DNA of 64,000 bases, taken from positions 1-64,000 of the forward strand of contig DATGMF010000041.1 in NCBI GenBank assembly GCA_035293765.1. The letters are read 5' to 3'. The notes beneath the pieces were generated by a model. That model ran no database searches. It saw nothing but the letters and a program-made list of their open reading frames with translations, and was not told the DNA's origin. Positions 17,001-25,530 of the stretch are shown in pieces; the stretch's first letter is position 1; each line of letters begins with the position of its first letter. The position numbers and the translations under genes are program-made. This stretch comes from DASRHT01 sp035293765. Lineage in GTDB: Bacteria > Chloroflexota > Ktedonobacteria > Ktedonobacterales > Ktedonobacteraceae.

Positions 17001-18572
17001 ATGACCGAGAATGTTCAAGAAAAAGATCAGCCTCTAAAGCAGCATATTATCTGGCAGGATGGGCACCATCCTGATCCTTGCTGCATCGTCATCTTTGGCG
17101 CGACTGGCGATCTGACGCAGCGCAAATTGCTGCCCACGCTGGCGCATCTGATCCACGATCACCCCCTTTCCGAAAGCATCTGTATTGTGGCTTTTGCTCG
17201 TCGTCCTCTCAACGATGAGCAATGGCGGGCGATGGCCCTGAAATCCATCAACGAATATATGCCGGAGGATGATCGGTTGGATAACGCCGCCCAGCAAGCC
17301 TTTGCCCAGCGGTTATTCTATTGCCAGGCCAACTTCGCTGAGCGCGAGGGGTATACTCGCCTGGCTCAATTGCTCGAAAAGCTTGATCGCGAGCGCGGAA
17401 CGGGTGGGAACCGCCTCTTTTACCTGGCTACTCCGCCCGAGCTCGACGCAGAAATCGTCACTCATCTTGGAGAGTCAGGGCTGGCGCGTCCATCCCATAA
17501 CGATAACAGCGATAAATCCTGGACCCGTATTGTGTTCGAGAAGCCCTTTGGTCATGATCTTGCATCGGCCCAGAAGCTAAACCGCGCAGTTGCTCGCGCC
17601 TTCCGCGAAAACCAGACTTTCCGTATCGACCATTACATGGGCAAGGAGACGGTGCAGAACATTCTGGCGTTCCGCTTTGCCAATGGTATTTTTGAGCCTC
17701 TCTGGAACCAGAAATATATCGACCATGTGCAAATTCTTGTGGCGGAAAGTCTTGGCATCGGGTCACGGGCCGAATTTTATGAGTCGGCAGGTGCGATCAG
17801 AGACATTGTGCAGAATCATATTATGCAGGTATTATGTTTAACCGCGATGGAGCCTCCAGCCGCATTTGACGCGGAGGCTATTCGTGACGAAAAGGTGAAG
17901 GTGTTGCGAGCCATTCCTCTGTTCTCCCCTGACGAGGTGGCGGAGCGCGTCGTGCGGGGCCAGTATACTGCGGGCGTGGTTGATGGAGAGCAGGTGGTTG
18001 GCTATAAAGAGGAGCAGGGCGTCAGGCCGAATTCGACAACAGAAACGTATGTCGCGCTCAAGATGTTCATCGAAAACTGGCGCTGGGCGGATGTCCCCTT
18101 CTATATTCGCACCGGCAAACGCCTTCCTTTACGTAGCACAGAGGTGACTATTCAGTTTAAACGTGTGCCGCATCAGCTCTATAAGCCATCTGAAACCAAA
18201 GGGCTGGTCCCCAACCGCCTGACGTTGCATATTCAACCTGACGAAGGGATTACGCTTAAACTGGGGGCGAAAATTCCAGGCGCGGCCCGTCAGCTCAGCT
18301 CGGTGGATATGGGTTTTGCCTATAAAACGGCCTTTGGCATACAATCGCCGGATGCTTATGAGCGTCTGATCGCCGATTGTATGCTGGGCGACTCGACCCT
18401 GTTCATCCGTCGCGACGAGATTGAGGCTTCCTGGCGCATCATCGACAGCATCACCAGCACCTGGCAACATATGCCATCCGATACGCTCTATCCCTATGCC
18501 GCTGGCACCTGGGGACCTGCGGAGGCTGATGCGCTGATTGAAGACGATGGGCGTTCGTGGGATAATCCATAA
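17001..18572 (+). CDS. zwf: glucose-6-phosphate 1-dehydrogenase
   Basis: The 523-residue enzyme oxidises glucose 6-phosphate to 6-phosphogluconolactone with NADP and opens the oxidative pentose phosphate pathway. It shows the nucleotide-binding FGATGDLTQRKLLP, the substrate/active-site RIDHYMGKE (catalytic His) and FYIRTGKRLPLR in the C-terminal domain. The length is normal. The ATG at 17001 follows TGAGGAG with a somewhat long spacer. It stands alone: no 6-phosphogluconolactonase or gnd gene is adjacent. A GC-rich hairpin follows the stop. Confidence 0.96.
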   Translation: MTENVQEKDQPLKQHIIWQDGHHPDPCCIVIFGATGDLTQRKLLPTLAHLIHDHPLSESICIVAFARRPLNDEQWRAMALKSINEYMPEDDRLDNAAQQAFAQRLFYCQANFAEREGYTRLAQLLEKLDRERGTGGNRLFYLATPPELDAEIVTHLGESGLARPSHNDNSDKSWTRIVFEKPFGHDLASAQKLNRAVARAFRENQTFRIDHYMGKETVQNILAFRFANGIFEPLWNQKYIDHVQILVAESLGIGSRAEFYESAGAIRDIVQNHIMQVLCLTAMEPPAAFDAEAIRDEKVKVLRAIPLFSPDEVAERVVRGQYTAGVVDGEQVVGYKEEQGVRPNSTTETYVALKMFIENWRWADVPFYIRTGKRLPLRSTEVTIQFKRVPHQLYKPSETKGLVPNRLTLHIQPDEGITLKLGAKIPGAARQLSSVDMGFAYKTAFGIQSPDAYERLIADCMLGDSTLFIRRDEIEASWRIIDSITSTWQHMPSDTLYPYAAGTWGPAEADALIEDDGRSWDNP

Positions 18573-18580
18573 AGATAAGA

Positions 18581-18616
18581 GGCACGCCCCTTGAAATAGA
18601 GCTTAGGGAGCGTGCC
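18581..18616. terminator. hairpin between zwf and pepF
   Basis: GGCACGC pairs with GCGTGCC and the stem is extended by CCC/GGG with a one-base bulge. It lies 8 nt after the zwf stop, between convergent genes. There is no strong T-run, so terminator activity is likely but unproven. Confidence 0.5.
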
Positions 18617-18647
18617 ATTCACTTAATGGTTTGATTTGTGGGTCAGG

Positions 18648-20447
18648 CTAGCTCAGCAATTGTTCCATCTGTGCCAGGTGTGACTCGAAGAGCTGGAGCG
18701 CCTGGTGTACCGGCTGCGGCGTGGTCATATCAACCCCGGCCTTTTTCAACAATTCGATGCTGTAATCGGACGAGCCGGAACTGAGAAACTTCAGGTAACG
18801 CTCAACTGCTGGCGCTCCTTCACCGTGCAGAATCTGCTGCACCAGGGCTGCGGCGGCGGAGATGCCGGTCGCATACTGGTAGACGTAGAAGTTGTAGTAG
18901 AAGTGAGGGATGCGCGCCCATTCGATGCCGATCAGGTCATCAATCACCGTTTCCGCTCCATAGTACTTCTCGTTTAAGGCCAGATACATGGCCGTGAGCG
19001 TATCGGCTGTGAGCGGCTCTCCCTGTTCCGCCTGGCTATGAATCTGCTGCTCGAACTCGGCAAACATCGTCTGACGGAAAAGCGTTCCCCGGATGTCTTC
19101 TAGTGAGTGATTCAGGATGGCAAGGCGAACGGCGGGATCTTCGGTCTTTTTCAGCAGATATTCGGTCAGCAGCCCCTCGTTCAGCGTCGAGGCCACCTCT
19201 GCTACAAAGATCGTGTAATCGCCGTACTGGTAGGGCTGATTGGTGCGCGTGAAGTACGAATGCATCGAATGCCCCAGCTCGTGCGCCAGCGTATACATGC
19301 TATCGCGCTTCTCCTGGAAGTTGAGCAAGATAAACGGATGAGTGCCATACGCGCCCCCGCTATACGCGCCTCCGCGCTTGCCCGGCGTCTCGTAGACATC
19401 GATCCAGCGCTGTTCAAACGCCTGCTTGAGCGTCTGCACGTACTTCTCGCCCAGCGGAGCCAGCGCTGCCACAACCGTATCGCTGGCCTGCTGATAGGTA
19501 ATGGTGCTCTCAGTCTCCTCGACAATAGGCACATAGAGGTCATACATATGCATCTCGTCAAGCTGCAACACACGTTTGCGCAATTGCAGGTAGCGGTTGA
19601 GCAAGGGAAGATGGTCCGTGACGGCCTTGATCAGATTGTCGTAGACGCTGACAGGAATGTTATAACGGGCCAGGGCTCGCTCGCGACAGGTGGCATAGTT
19701 GCGCTGGCGCGTGTAAAAGATATCGCCTTTTACCTGAGCTGCCAGCGTGGCGGCTATGGTATTGCGCTGCTTCAGGAATGTCTCATGCATGCCCTCGAAC
19801 GCCTCTTTGCGCACACGCCGGTCTGTGCTGTGCATATAGACCATATAGTTGCCCAGCGTTAGCTCTGCCTGCTTGCCCTCCTCATCGGTGATAAACGGCA
19901 GCTTCAGGTCGGCGTTGCCAATCATCGAAAAAACGCTCTCCGGCGCCTCCGAGATCTCCCCTGCCGCAGCCAGGATCGCTTCAACTTCGGCTGAACGGAT
20001 ATGAGGGCGCTGGCGGTTTAAGTCGCGCAACTGTTGTTGATAGAGCGCCAGCCCGGGCGTCTCCTGCACAAACTTATTGAGCGTTTCTTCGGGTAATGCC
20101 AGAATTTCCGGCTCAATAAAGGAGGCTGCGGTTGAGGCGCGTACGACAAGCTGCATGGCGCGGTCTGCCATACCGATGTACTGACTGTTGGCCGTATCCT
20201 CGTCTTTGCGCATGGAGGCATAGGAGTAAAGGCGTTCAAGCTTCTCAAAAAGGGCATCCCGCTGCTGGAGAACGGCTAGCAGCGCCTTACCGCTCTGGGC
20301 CAGCGTTCCCTGTAACGCTTCGAGCTCTGGCAACGAGTTCTGTATCGCCTGGAAGTCCTGCTCCCAGAGCTCATTACGTGAGAAAATACTCTCAAGATCC
20401 CAGGTAAACTCTTTGGGAATTTCTGTTCGCTCTTTGTATGTCTGCAA
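18648..20447 (-). CDS. pepF: oligoendopeptidase F
   Basis: From the TTG at 20447 (AGAGAGGT about 10 nt upstream) it has 599 residues, the usual length for PepF. A longer ATG start at 20507 adds 20 residues of unlike composition. This M3B metallopeptidase cleaves short cytoplasmic peptides. The zinc site is HELGH in TLAHELGHSMHSYF, with the third ligand expected in the following helix (EVASTLNEG). The C-terminal catalytic helix around YQYATGISAAAAL is typical of the family. No signal peptide is present. Confidence 0.94.
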   Translation of the reverse strand: MQTYKERTEIPKEFTWDLESIFSRNELWEQDFQAIQNSLPELEALQGTLAQSGKALLAVLQQRDALFEKLERLYSYASMRKDEDTANSQYIGMADRAMQLVVRASTAASFIEPEILALPEETLNKFVQETPGLALYQQQLRDLNRQRPHIRSAEVEAILAAAGEISEAPESVFSMIGNADLKLPFITDEEGKQAELTLGNYMVYMHSTDRRVRKEAFEGMHETFLKQRNTIAATLAAQVKGDIFYTRQRNYATCRERALARYNIPVSVYDNLIKAVTDHLPLLNRYLQLRKRVLQLDEMHMYDLYVPIVEETESTITYQQASDTVVAALAPLGEKYVQTLKQAFEQRWIDVYETPGKRGGAYSGGAYGTHPFILLNFQEKRDSMYTLAHELGHSMHSYFTRTNQPYQYGDYTIFVAEVASTLNEGLLTEYLLKKTEDPAVRLAILNHSLEDIRGTLFRQTMFAEFEQQIHSQAEQGEPLTADTLTAMYLALNEKYYGAETVIDDLIGIEWARIPHFYYNFYVYQYATGISAAAALVQQILHGEGAPAVERYLKFLSSGSSDYSIELLKKAGVDMTTPQPVHQALQLFESHLAQMEQLLS

Positions 20448-20560
20448 GTCTGATATTACCTCTCTTCTCGCTTGGGAATAATGCCTGATATGGTGACATG
20501 ATACCATATTACTAAAGCTGACTTAAACTACAGTAGTCATAAGCGATTGCTGATAAAAGC

Positions 20561-20616
20561 AACGAGCTGCATTTCTTCCGGTTCGAGGAGAGAAAAATGC
20601 AACTCGTTACTTTTTT
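20561..20616. terminator. bidirectional terminator between pepF and the glycosyltransferase gene
   Basis: AACGAG-TGCATTT arms (20561-20576 and 20590-20607) form a long, slightly imperfect stem flanked by TTTTTT on the right and by AAAA (TTTT on the minus strand) on the left. It lies 16 nt after the stop of the minus-strand glycosyltransferase gene and upstream of pepF. Confidence 0.75.
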
Positions 20617-20631
20617 ATCAAAGCTGACGAC

Positions 20632-21576
20632 TTACCTTTCTAGCAAGTCGTCGCGATTTCCCCACTTCTCTAGAAAGCGATAAAAGTTGCGCTTGGTCAG
20701 CCGGGTGAGCTCAGAATCGGGCAACGCCGAGTCTTGTGGCTCAGGATGGCAGAGCAGCGGCAGATGCGGCGTCAGCACATTCTCAGCGCCGATAGCGCGC
20801 ACGGCGAAATTGAAATCGACATCCATGTAGCGTGGATAGCGATAGCGTTCGTCGAACAGCCCTGCTTTTTTGAGCAGAGAACGTGCGAAGGCCATGCACA
20901 GGCCATCGACGACGTCAACTTCGCGCTGCTGGCTCTCTTCAAAGTGACGCAGGTCGTCGGTGCGCAACCCACGCAGTCCGGTGATACCCACCTTGTCGTT
21001 TGCCAGCGTCTGCGCCAGCGGAGTAAAGACATCCCCCGTCAACTCGACGCACGAATCGAGCAGCAGGATATAGCGCCCCCGGCTCTGTTTCAGCCCGATA
21101 TTGCGCGCTTCGGCAGTCCCGGTTGTGCGGGTTGTACGGAGAAAGCAAAAGCGTGGCGCGCGCTGTTTCATCTCCTCTGCCCAGAGATCAGTCCCATCGC
21201 GTGACGCGTTATCAACCAGAATGATCTCGATGTTGCTGGCTCCCGCGAAACGCAGCACGCTCTCGGCGCAGCGCCGTGTCTGCTCGAAGTTGTTGTGAGC
21301 AAGGATGTTGGCTGAGAATGTACAGGTGTCAGCTTCGTCGAGTAGCGACGGGAGCTGGCGAGTTGTACGATACACGCGTCCATCAACCTCAACACCTGGC
21401 AGAATGACCAGGTGAGCGCCGTGTGGATTATCCTTTACCACATAGCCCGCCTCCTCTATTTGTCGTTTAAGAATGTCGGCTCGTTCATATTGTCCGCGCC
21501 GACGCAGGATATCACGTTCATGTGAAAGCGCCAGGATCTCTGGCGGGATGCCATGACGATATGGACGGGTAGTCAT
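20632..21576 (-). CDS. family 2 glycosyltransferase with an N-terminal CysRS-tail-like domain
   Basis: From the ATG at 21576 (AAGGAAGGAA upstream) the protein has 314 residues. Residues about 70-290 form a GT-A glycosyltransferase: ILAHNNFEQTRRC, ILVDNASRDGT, GTAEARNIGL, the DxD-like LLLDSCVEL and FDERYRYPRYMDVDFNF. The first 50 residues (ERDILRRRGQYERADILKRQ, then GYVVKDNPHG) look like the helical C-terminal domain of cysteinyl-tRNA synthetases, where R..K.(F/Y)..AD..R..L...G....D.P.G is the signature. The fusion is unusual. The sugar acceptor is unknown. The gene lies 47 nt downstream of the gamma-glutamyltransferase gene and may share its transcript. Confidence 0.85.
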   Translation of the reverse strand: MTTRPYRHGIPPEILALSHERDILRRRGQYERADILKRQIEEAGYVVKDNPHGAHLVILPGVEVDGRVYRTTRQLPSLLDEADTCTFSANILAHNNFEQTRRCAESVLRFAGASNIEIILVDNASRDGTDLWAEEMKQRAPRFCFLRTTRTTGTAEARNIGLKQSRGRYILLLDSCVELTGDVFTPLAQTLANDKVGITGLRGLRTDDLRHFEESQQREVDVVDGLCMAFARSLLKKAGLFDERYRYPRYMDVDFNFAVRAIGAENVLTPHLPLLCHPEPQDSALPDSELTRLTKRNFYRFLEKWGNRDDLLER

Positions 21577-21623
21577 ACTTTGTTCCTTCCTTACTACGTG
21601 AGACTCTATCCACAAATGACCCG

Positions 21624-23288
21624 CTACCAGCCCAGCGCAAGACCATCGCAACGTGGGTCGGCAGCCCCCTCGAAAATATGTGTATCAGGATTGATGACAA
21701 TAGCCTGTGCGTGACCCATACTGTCTTCCCAGGGTCCACGGATGAGCGTGCGATGACCGAGCAGATCAAGTCCCAGGATCGCTTCATTGGAGAAACGATT
21801 TTCCAGCATGACAGCCTCGGCGATATTCTGGTTCAAGTATTCATCAACGCTGCTCTGACCTCTAAGTGCCTGTTCTGTAGCGCCCGTGTTAAATTGGAAA
21901 CGCCCGCTATGCCAGCGTGGAGCAGCGATGGCCTGCTGGGCGTTCAGGCCAAAATCAAGCATGGCGGAGAGTAACTGCACATGAATCTGTGGTTGCGCGT
22001 CCGCCCCCATCGAGCCAATTGCCATGTGGAGTTTGCCGTCGCGCATCACCATTGCAGGCGTCAGTGTGTGCATTGTGCGCTTCCCCGGTTGCAGGTAGTT
22101 GACGTGGCGTGGGTCAAGTGAGAAGTATGAGCCACGATTATGCAACAGTACGCCCGTATCGCCGCCAACGATGCCACTGCCAAAGCCAGCGTACAGGCTC
22201 TGAATAAGAGAAACAACATTGCCAGAACGGTCTGCTGTACAAAGATACATCGTATCTCCCTCTTTTTCAAGTCCTGCCCCATAATGCGCCGCTGCTCTGT
22301 CCGGTTTAATCCGTTCTCGCAACTGGGCGGCATAGTCTTTACTCAACAGGCGCTCCACCGGAACATCGACGAAGGCCGGATCAGAAATATAGCGATCACG
22401 GTCCGCGAATGCCAGCTTCTTCGCCTCCAGCAGCACATGTAGATATTCAGGCGTTTGATAGCCGAGTGACTTGAGATCATACCCTTCGATAATATTGAGC
22501 ATCTCTAGAGCAGCAAGCCCCTGTGTGTTCGGCGGGAATTCATAGATATCATAGCCCCGGTAGCTGGTCGAGATCGGCTTAACCCAATCAGAATGGTGTG
22601 CCGCCATATCTTCCATGCTGAGCACACCGCCGCATTGTTGGATATAATCCGTGATCGAGCGAGCCAGCGGCCCCTTGTAGAAGGCATCTCGTCCTTCTCG
22701 GGCCAGCATCTTATAGCTTTGCGCCAGGTTGGATTGGCGCAGCACTTCTCCTGTTTTGCAAGGCGCGCCCCCGCTTAAAAATATCTCTGCGCTTGTGCTC
22801 CAGGGACCTAACACGCCGGAAGCAGACTCAGCTAGCCAGCCGCTGAGCTTAGGGCTTACCGGCATGCCTTCTTCAGCATAGACGATGGCCGACTCGAAAA
22901 TTGTTTCCGCCGGAAGAGAGCCAAAACGCTCCAGCGCCTCAAACCACCCATCCACCGCGCCAGGAACGTTGATTGATAGAGGACCACGTTGCGGCACTTC
23001 TTTCATGCCTTGCGCGGCAAATAGTTCGGGCGTCATGCCTCGTGGCGCGCGTCCGCTGGCGTTGAGAGCGTAAAGTTGCTCTGTCTTAGCTTCCCAGTAG
23101 AGGATAAAAAGATCGCCGCCTGCTGAGCACATAGCCGGATAGACGACGGTCATCGCCGCGTTGGCCGCAATGGCAGCATCAATCGCATTGCCGCCCTGCA
23201 TGAGGATACGCAAACCTGCCTGTGTGGCAAGGTAATGAGCAGTAGCGACCATGCCTCGCATGCCGAGTGTCGGTTGTTCGAAGAGCAT
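21624..23288 (-). CDS. ggt: gamma-glutamyltransferase-like Ntn hydrolase
   Basis: The 554-residue protein is a GGT-family autoprocessing hydrolase. The N-terminal half has MVATAHYLAT and GGNAIDAAIAAN. The cleavage and nucleophile Thr is expected in GDTMYLC, where the C-terminal small subunit begins. GSMGADAQPQ and the C-terminal GHAQAI are family features. There is no signal peptide, so it is probably a cytoplasmic enzyme acting on gamma-glutamyl amides or related compounds, or a cephalosporin-acylase-like relative. The ATG at 23288 has GGAG nine nucleotides upstream; an ATG five codons earlier has a poorer site. Confidence 0.92.
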   Translation of the reverse strand: MLFEQPTLGMRGMVATAHYLATQAGLRILMQGGNAIDAAIAANAAMTVVYPAMCSAGGDLFILYWEAKTEQLYALNASGRAPRGMTPELFAAQGMKEVPQRGPLSINVPGAVDGWFEALERFGSLPAETIFESAIVYAEEGMPVSPKLSGWLAESASGVLGPWSTSAEIFLSGGAPCKTGEVLRQSNLAQSYKMLAREGRDAFYKGPLARSITDYIQQCGGVLSMEDMAAHHSDWVKPISTSYRGYDIYEFPPNTQGLAALEMLNIIEGYDLKSLGYQTPEYLHVLLEAKKLAFADRDRYISDPAFVDVPVERLLSKDYAAQLRERIKPDRAAAHYGAGLEKEGDTMYLCTADRSGNVVSLIQSLYAGFGSGIVGGDTGVLLHNRGSYFSLDPRHVNYLQPGKRTMHTLTPAMVMRDGKLHMAIGSMGADAQPQIHVQLLSAMLDFGLNAQQAIAAPRWHSGRFQFNTGATEQALRGQSSVDEYLNQNIAEAVMLENRFSNEAILGLDLLGHRTLIRGPWEDSMGHAQAIVINPDTHIFEGAADPRCDGLALGW

Positions 23289-23442
23289 TGCTGGAGACTC
23301 CATTTCTTTTTTTATGGCACCAACAGTTCTTCCGTATTATAACATAGCACAAATCGGGCGGTCATAGCTACTCTTAACGGCTGCCAAAGTTTTGAGCAGA
23401 GGAAAAAGAGTTTCCGTTTTCTCATTTTCTGATCGCCCTCAC

Positions 23443-23471
23443 TTGACAATCTATCCAGTCTATGGCATTAT
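23443..23471 (+). promoter_or_regulatory. promoter of the ICMT-like gene
   Basis: Perfect TTGACA (23443-23448) is followed after 17 nt by CATTAT (23466-23471). Transcription would start near 23478. Confidence 0.6.
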
Positions 23472-23485
23472 TATTTTTGGTAGTA

Positions 23486-23501
23486 TAAAATATATATTTT
23501 A
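23486..23501. promoter_or_regulatory. 16-bp perfect AT palindrome in the leader of the ICMT-like gene
   Basis: TAAAATATATATTTTA is fully self-complementary. It lies between the likely transcription start and the GGGGGAGG ribosome binding site, a position suited to an operator. It could also be chance in AT-rich DNA. Confidence 0.35.
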
Positions 23502-23532
23502 GAAAAGTAAAAACTTGGGGGAGGTTATACTC

Positions 23533-24210
23533 ATGGCTCTTACAACAAAAGCCCTGCTTGGGGGAGCGTTCCAGTTGCTGCTCTTTCCCCTGGCCCTGTT
23601 TCTTGCGGCTGGTACCATCTTCTGGCCTGCTGGATGGATCTTTCTGCTCCTGCTCTATAGCTTCGTCGTAATCACCGCTCGTATGCTATTCAAGCGCAAT
23701 CCTGGATTACTGGAGGAGCGAATGAGCATGTTCGGTCCCAATCAAAAGGGCCGGGACGGCATGTTTGTGCTGCTGTTGGTGATTTGTATGCTCTGGGTGA
23801 TCCTGATGCCGCTCGATGCCGTTCGCTTTCACTGGTCGCAGATGCCGCTCTGGCTCCAGGTGGCGGGAGCAATTATCCTGGCGGGTTCATTTACGCTGAT
23901 CTATCAGGCTTTTCGTGAGAACTCGTACTTAACGCCGACCGTGCGCATCCAGGAGGAGCGCGGGCATACGGTGGTATCCACGGGGCTGTACCGCTACATA
24001 CGTCACCCGATGTATGCCGGTTGTCATCTCTTTTTTATAGGGATGCCCCTTTTGCTCGGCTCACTTTTAGGGCTTGTACTTGCGCCAATCCTCATCGGTT
24101 TATTCTTCAGGCGCGCAGTATTAGAGGAGCGTGTGTTGAAGAAGGAGCTGCCGGGCTATGAGGCATATATGGTGGAGGTCAGCCATCGGTTCATTCCATA
24201 CGTCTGGTGA
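23533..24210 (+). CDS. isoprenylcysteine carboxyl methyltransferase-like membrane protein
   Basis: From the ATG at 23533 (GGGGGAGG, 8 nt upstream) it has 225 residues and about five membrane segments. The C-terminal half has the ICMT/PEMT cofactor-binding signature: GLYRYIRHPMYAG, a hydrophobic helix pair, then EERVLKKELPGYEAYMVEV and RFIPYVW. This region binds S-adenosylmethionine in the membrane. Bacteria lack prenylated CaaX proteins of the eukaryotic kind, so the acceptor may be a lipid, quinone or small thiol. A large inverted repeat follows the stop. Confidence 0.88.
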   Translation: MALTTKALLGGAFQLLLFPLALFLAAGTIFWPAGWIFLLLLYSFVVITARMLFKRNPGLLEERMSMFGPNQKGRDGMFVLLLVICMLWVILMPLDAVRFHWSQMPLWLQVAGAIILAGSFTLIYQAFRENSYLTPTVRIQEERGHTVVSTGLYRYIRHPMYAGCHLFFIGMPLLLGSLLGLVLAPILIGLFFRRAVLEERVLKKELPGYEAYMVEVSHRFIPYVW

Positions 24211-24217
24211 GAGACGG

Positions 24218-24270
24218 TTGCGACAGAAGACTGTAAACGCGGGTTCCGAATCTGTCGTCTTCTGCCGCAA
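24218..24270. terminator. long inverted repeat between convergent genes
   Basis: TTGCGACAGAAGAC (24218-24231) pairs with GTCTTCTGCCGCAA (24257-24270) over 14 bp with one mismatch and a 25-nt loop. It lies between the ends of the ICMT-like and manC genes and probably acts as a transcript end for both. It has no clear T-run. Confidence 0.5.
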
Positions 24271-24279
24271 TTCATCACC

Positions 24280-25344
24280 TTACCCCTTTTTATGGTGTTG
24301 TTCCGCTAACTCTTTCACGCGCTGCACATGGGCTTTGTGGCAGATGACTGTCATATCGTCCATTTCGACCACGATCACATCTTCTAAACCGATAGTGTAA
24401 ATGCGACGTGATGTGTTGTTGTACACGACGACATTCTGGCTGCCCAGCCCTGCATGATCGCCAACCGCGCGTACACCCTGTTCATCGGCAGGGAAGAGCG
24501 CGCCGTACTGCTCCCAGTTGCCAACATCGTTCCAGCCAAGATCGGCGGGGATAACGACAAGATTGTTGGTTTTCTCCAGAATGCCATAGTCAATCGAGAT
24601 GGATTGCAGGGTGGGCCAGAGTTCATCAAACGTGGCCTGTTCCCGCTCCGTTCCCATCGTATCCACCATGAGTTCGATTTTTTGCGCTAATTCGGGGAGG
24701 TGTTGATGCAGTTCCTCCAGGATCGTTGCCACTTTCCAGATGAAAATGCCGCCGTTCCAGACATAATGCCCATCCTGGAGGTAGCGCTGAGCCGTTGCCA
24801 GGTCGGGCTTCTCGACGAATCGCTCTGCTCGGAATGCCTGGTGCCCATAGCCTGCGCGCACCGGATCGGCGAAACGAATATAGCCATAGCCAGTTTCGGG
24901 CGCGGTAGGTTTGATGCCGATGGTGACAAGATATCCCTGTTCAGCCAGCTCATAAGCCAGGCGAATCGTTTGCCTGAGCGTCTCTACATTGTGTATGACA
25001 GCATCGGCTGAAAACATCGCCATCATCGCCTGGGGATCGTGGCGCGCGATGGTAGCGGCAGCCCAGCCGATGGCGGCGGCTGTATTGCGTCCAATCGGTT
25101 CTTTCAGAATATGTTGCTCTGGGATCGTCGGCAGATGTTCCTGCACCAGTTCGGCCATGCTTCTCCCGGTGACCACCCAGGCGCGGTCGGGCGTTATCTG
25201 CGGCTCAACGCGGGCCAGCGTCTCTTGAATCATGCTATTGCCGTTGGGCAGCGGCAAGAATTGTTTGGGGAAGTCCGGGGTGCTCAGCGGCCATAGACGC
25301 GTGCCACTGCCACCGGCCAGGATAACGGCGTTGAGATGTTCCAT
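24280..25344 (-). CDS. manC: mannose-1-phosphate guanylyltransferase
   Basis: The 354-residue nucleotidyltransferase makes GDP-mannose from mannose 1-phosphate and GTP. It has the pyrophosphorylase signature AGGSGTRLWPLS at residues 11-22, FPKQFLPL, EPIGRNTAAAI, the metal site in FSADAVI (PSDH in most homologs), GYGYI, FVEKPD and SIDYGILE. It lacks the C-terminal phosphomannose isomerase domain of the bifunctional form. GDP-mannose would feed glycan or glycolipid synthesis, but no other sugar-nucleotide gene is adjacent. Confidence 0.94.
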   Translation of the reverse strand: MEHLNAVILAGGSGTRLWPLSTPDFPKQFLPLPNGNSMIQETLARVEPQITPDRAWVVTGRSMAELVQEHLPTIPEQHILKEPIGRNTAAAIGWAAATIARHDPQAMMAMFSADAVIHNVETLRQTIRLAYELAEQGYLVTIGIKPTAPETGYGYIRFADPVRAGYGHQAFRAERFVEKPDLATAQRYLQDGHYVWNGGIFIWKVATILEELHQHLPELAQKIELMVDTMGTEREQATFDELWPTLQSISIDYGILEKTNNLVVIPADLGWNDVGNWEQYGALFPADEQGVRAVGDHAGLGSQNVVVYNNTSRRIYTIGLEDVIVVEMDDMTVICHKAHVQRVKELAEQHHKKG

Positions 25345-25479
25345 AAGCTTGAATATATCTCCTCGTGGTGTAGATCGTGTATCTCTCTTCCAGTATATAA
25401 AATGGGACTGGATGATCTATCGATAAGTGAGTCTGAGCGGATTGTAGCGGTGTTGGCTGAATGTGTCAAATCGGCAAAG

Positions 25480-25512
25480 AAAAAAGGCGGGTGTAACACT
25501 TACATCCCGCCT
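25480..25512 (-). terminator. intrinsic terminator of the desaturase gene
   Basis: The stem AGGCGGGTGTAA / TTACATCCCGCCT (one bulge) is followed on the minus strand by six or seven Ts. It lies about 20 nt after the desaturase stop codon. Confidence 0.85.
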
Positions 25513-25530
25513 GGAAACAGTTCCCTTTGC

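Noticed and set aside
19107..19862. 251-codon plus-strand frame inside pepF
   Set aside because: Antisense to the conserved catalytic region of PepF; no family features.
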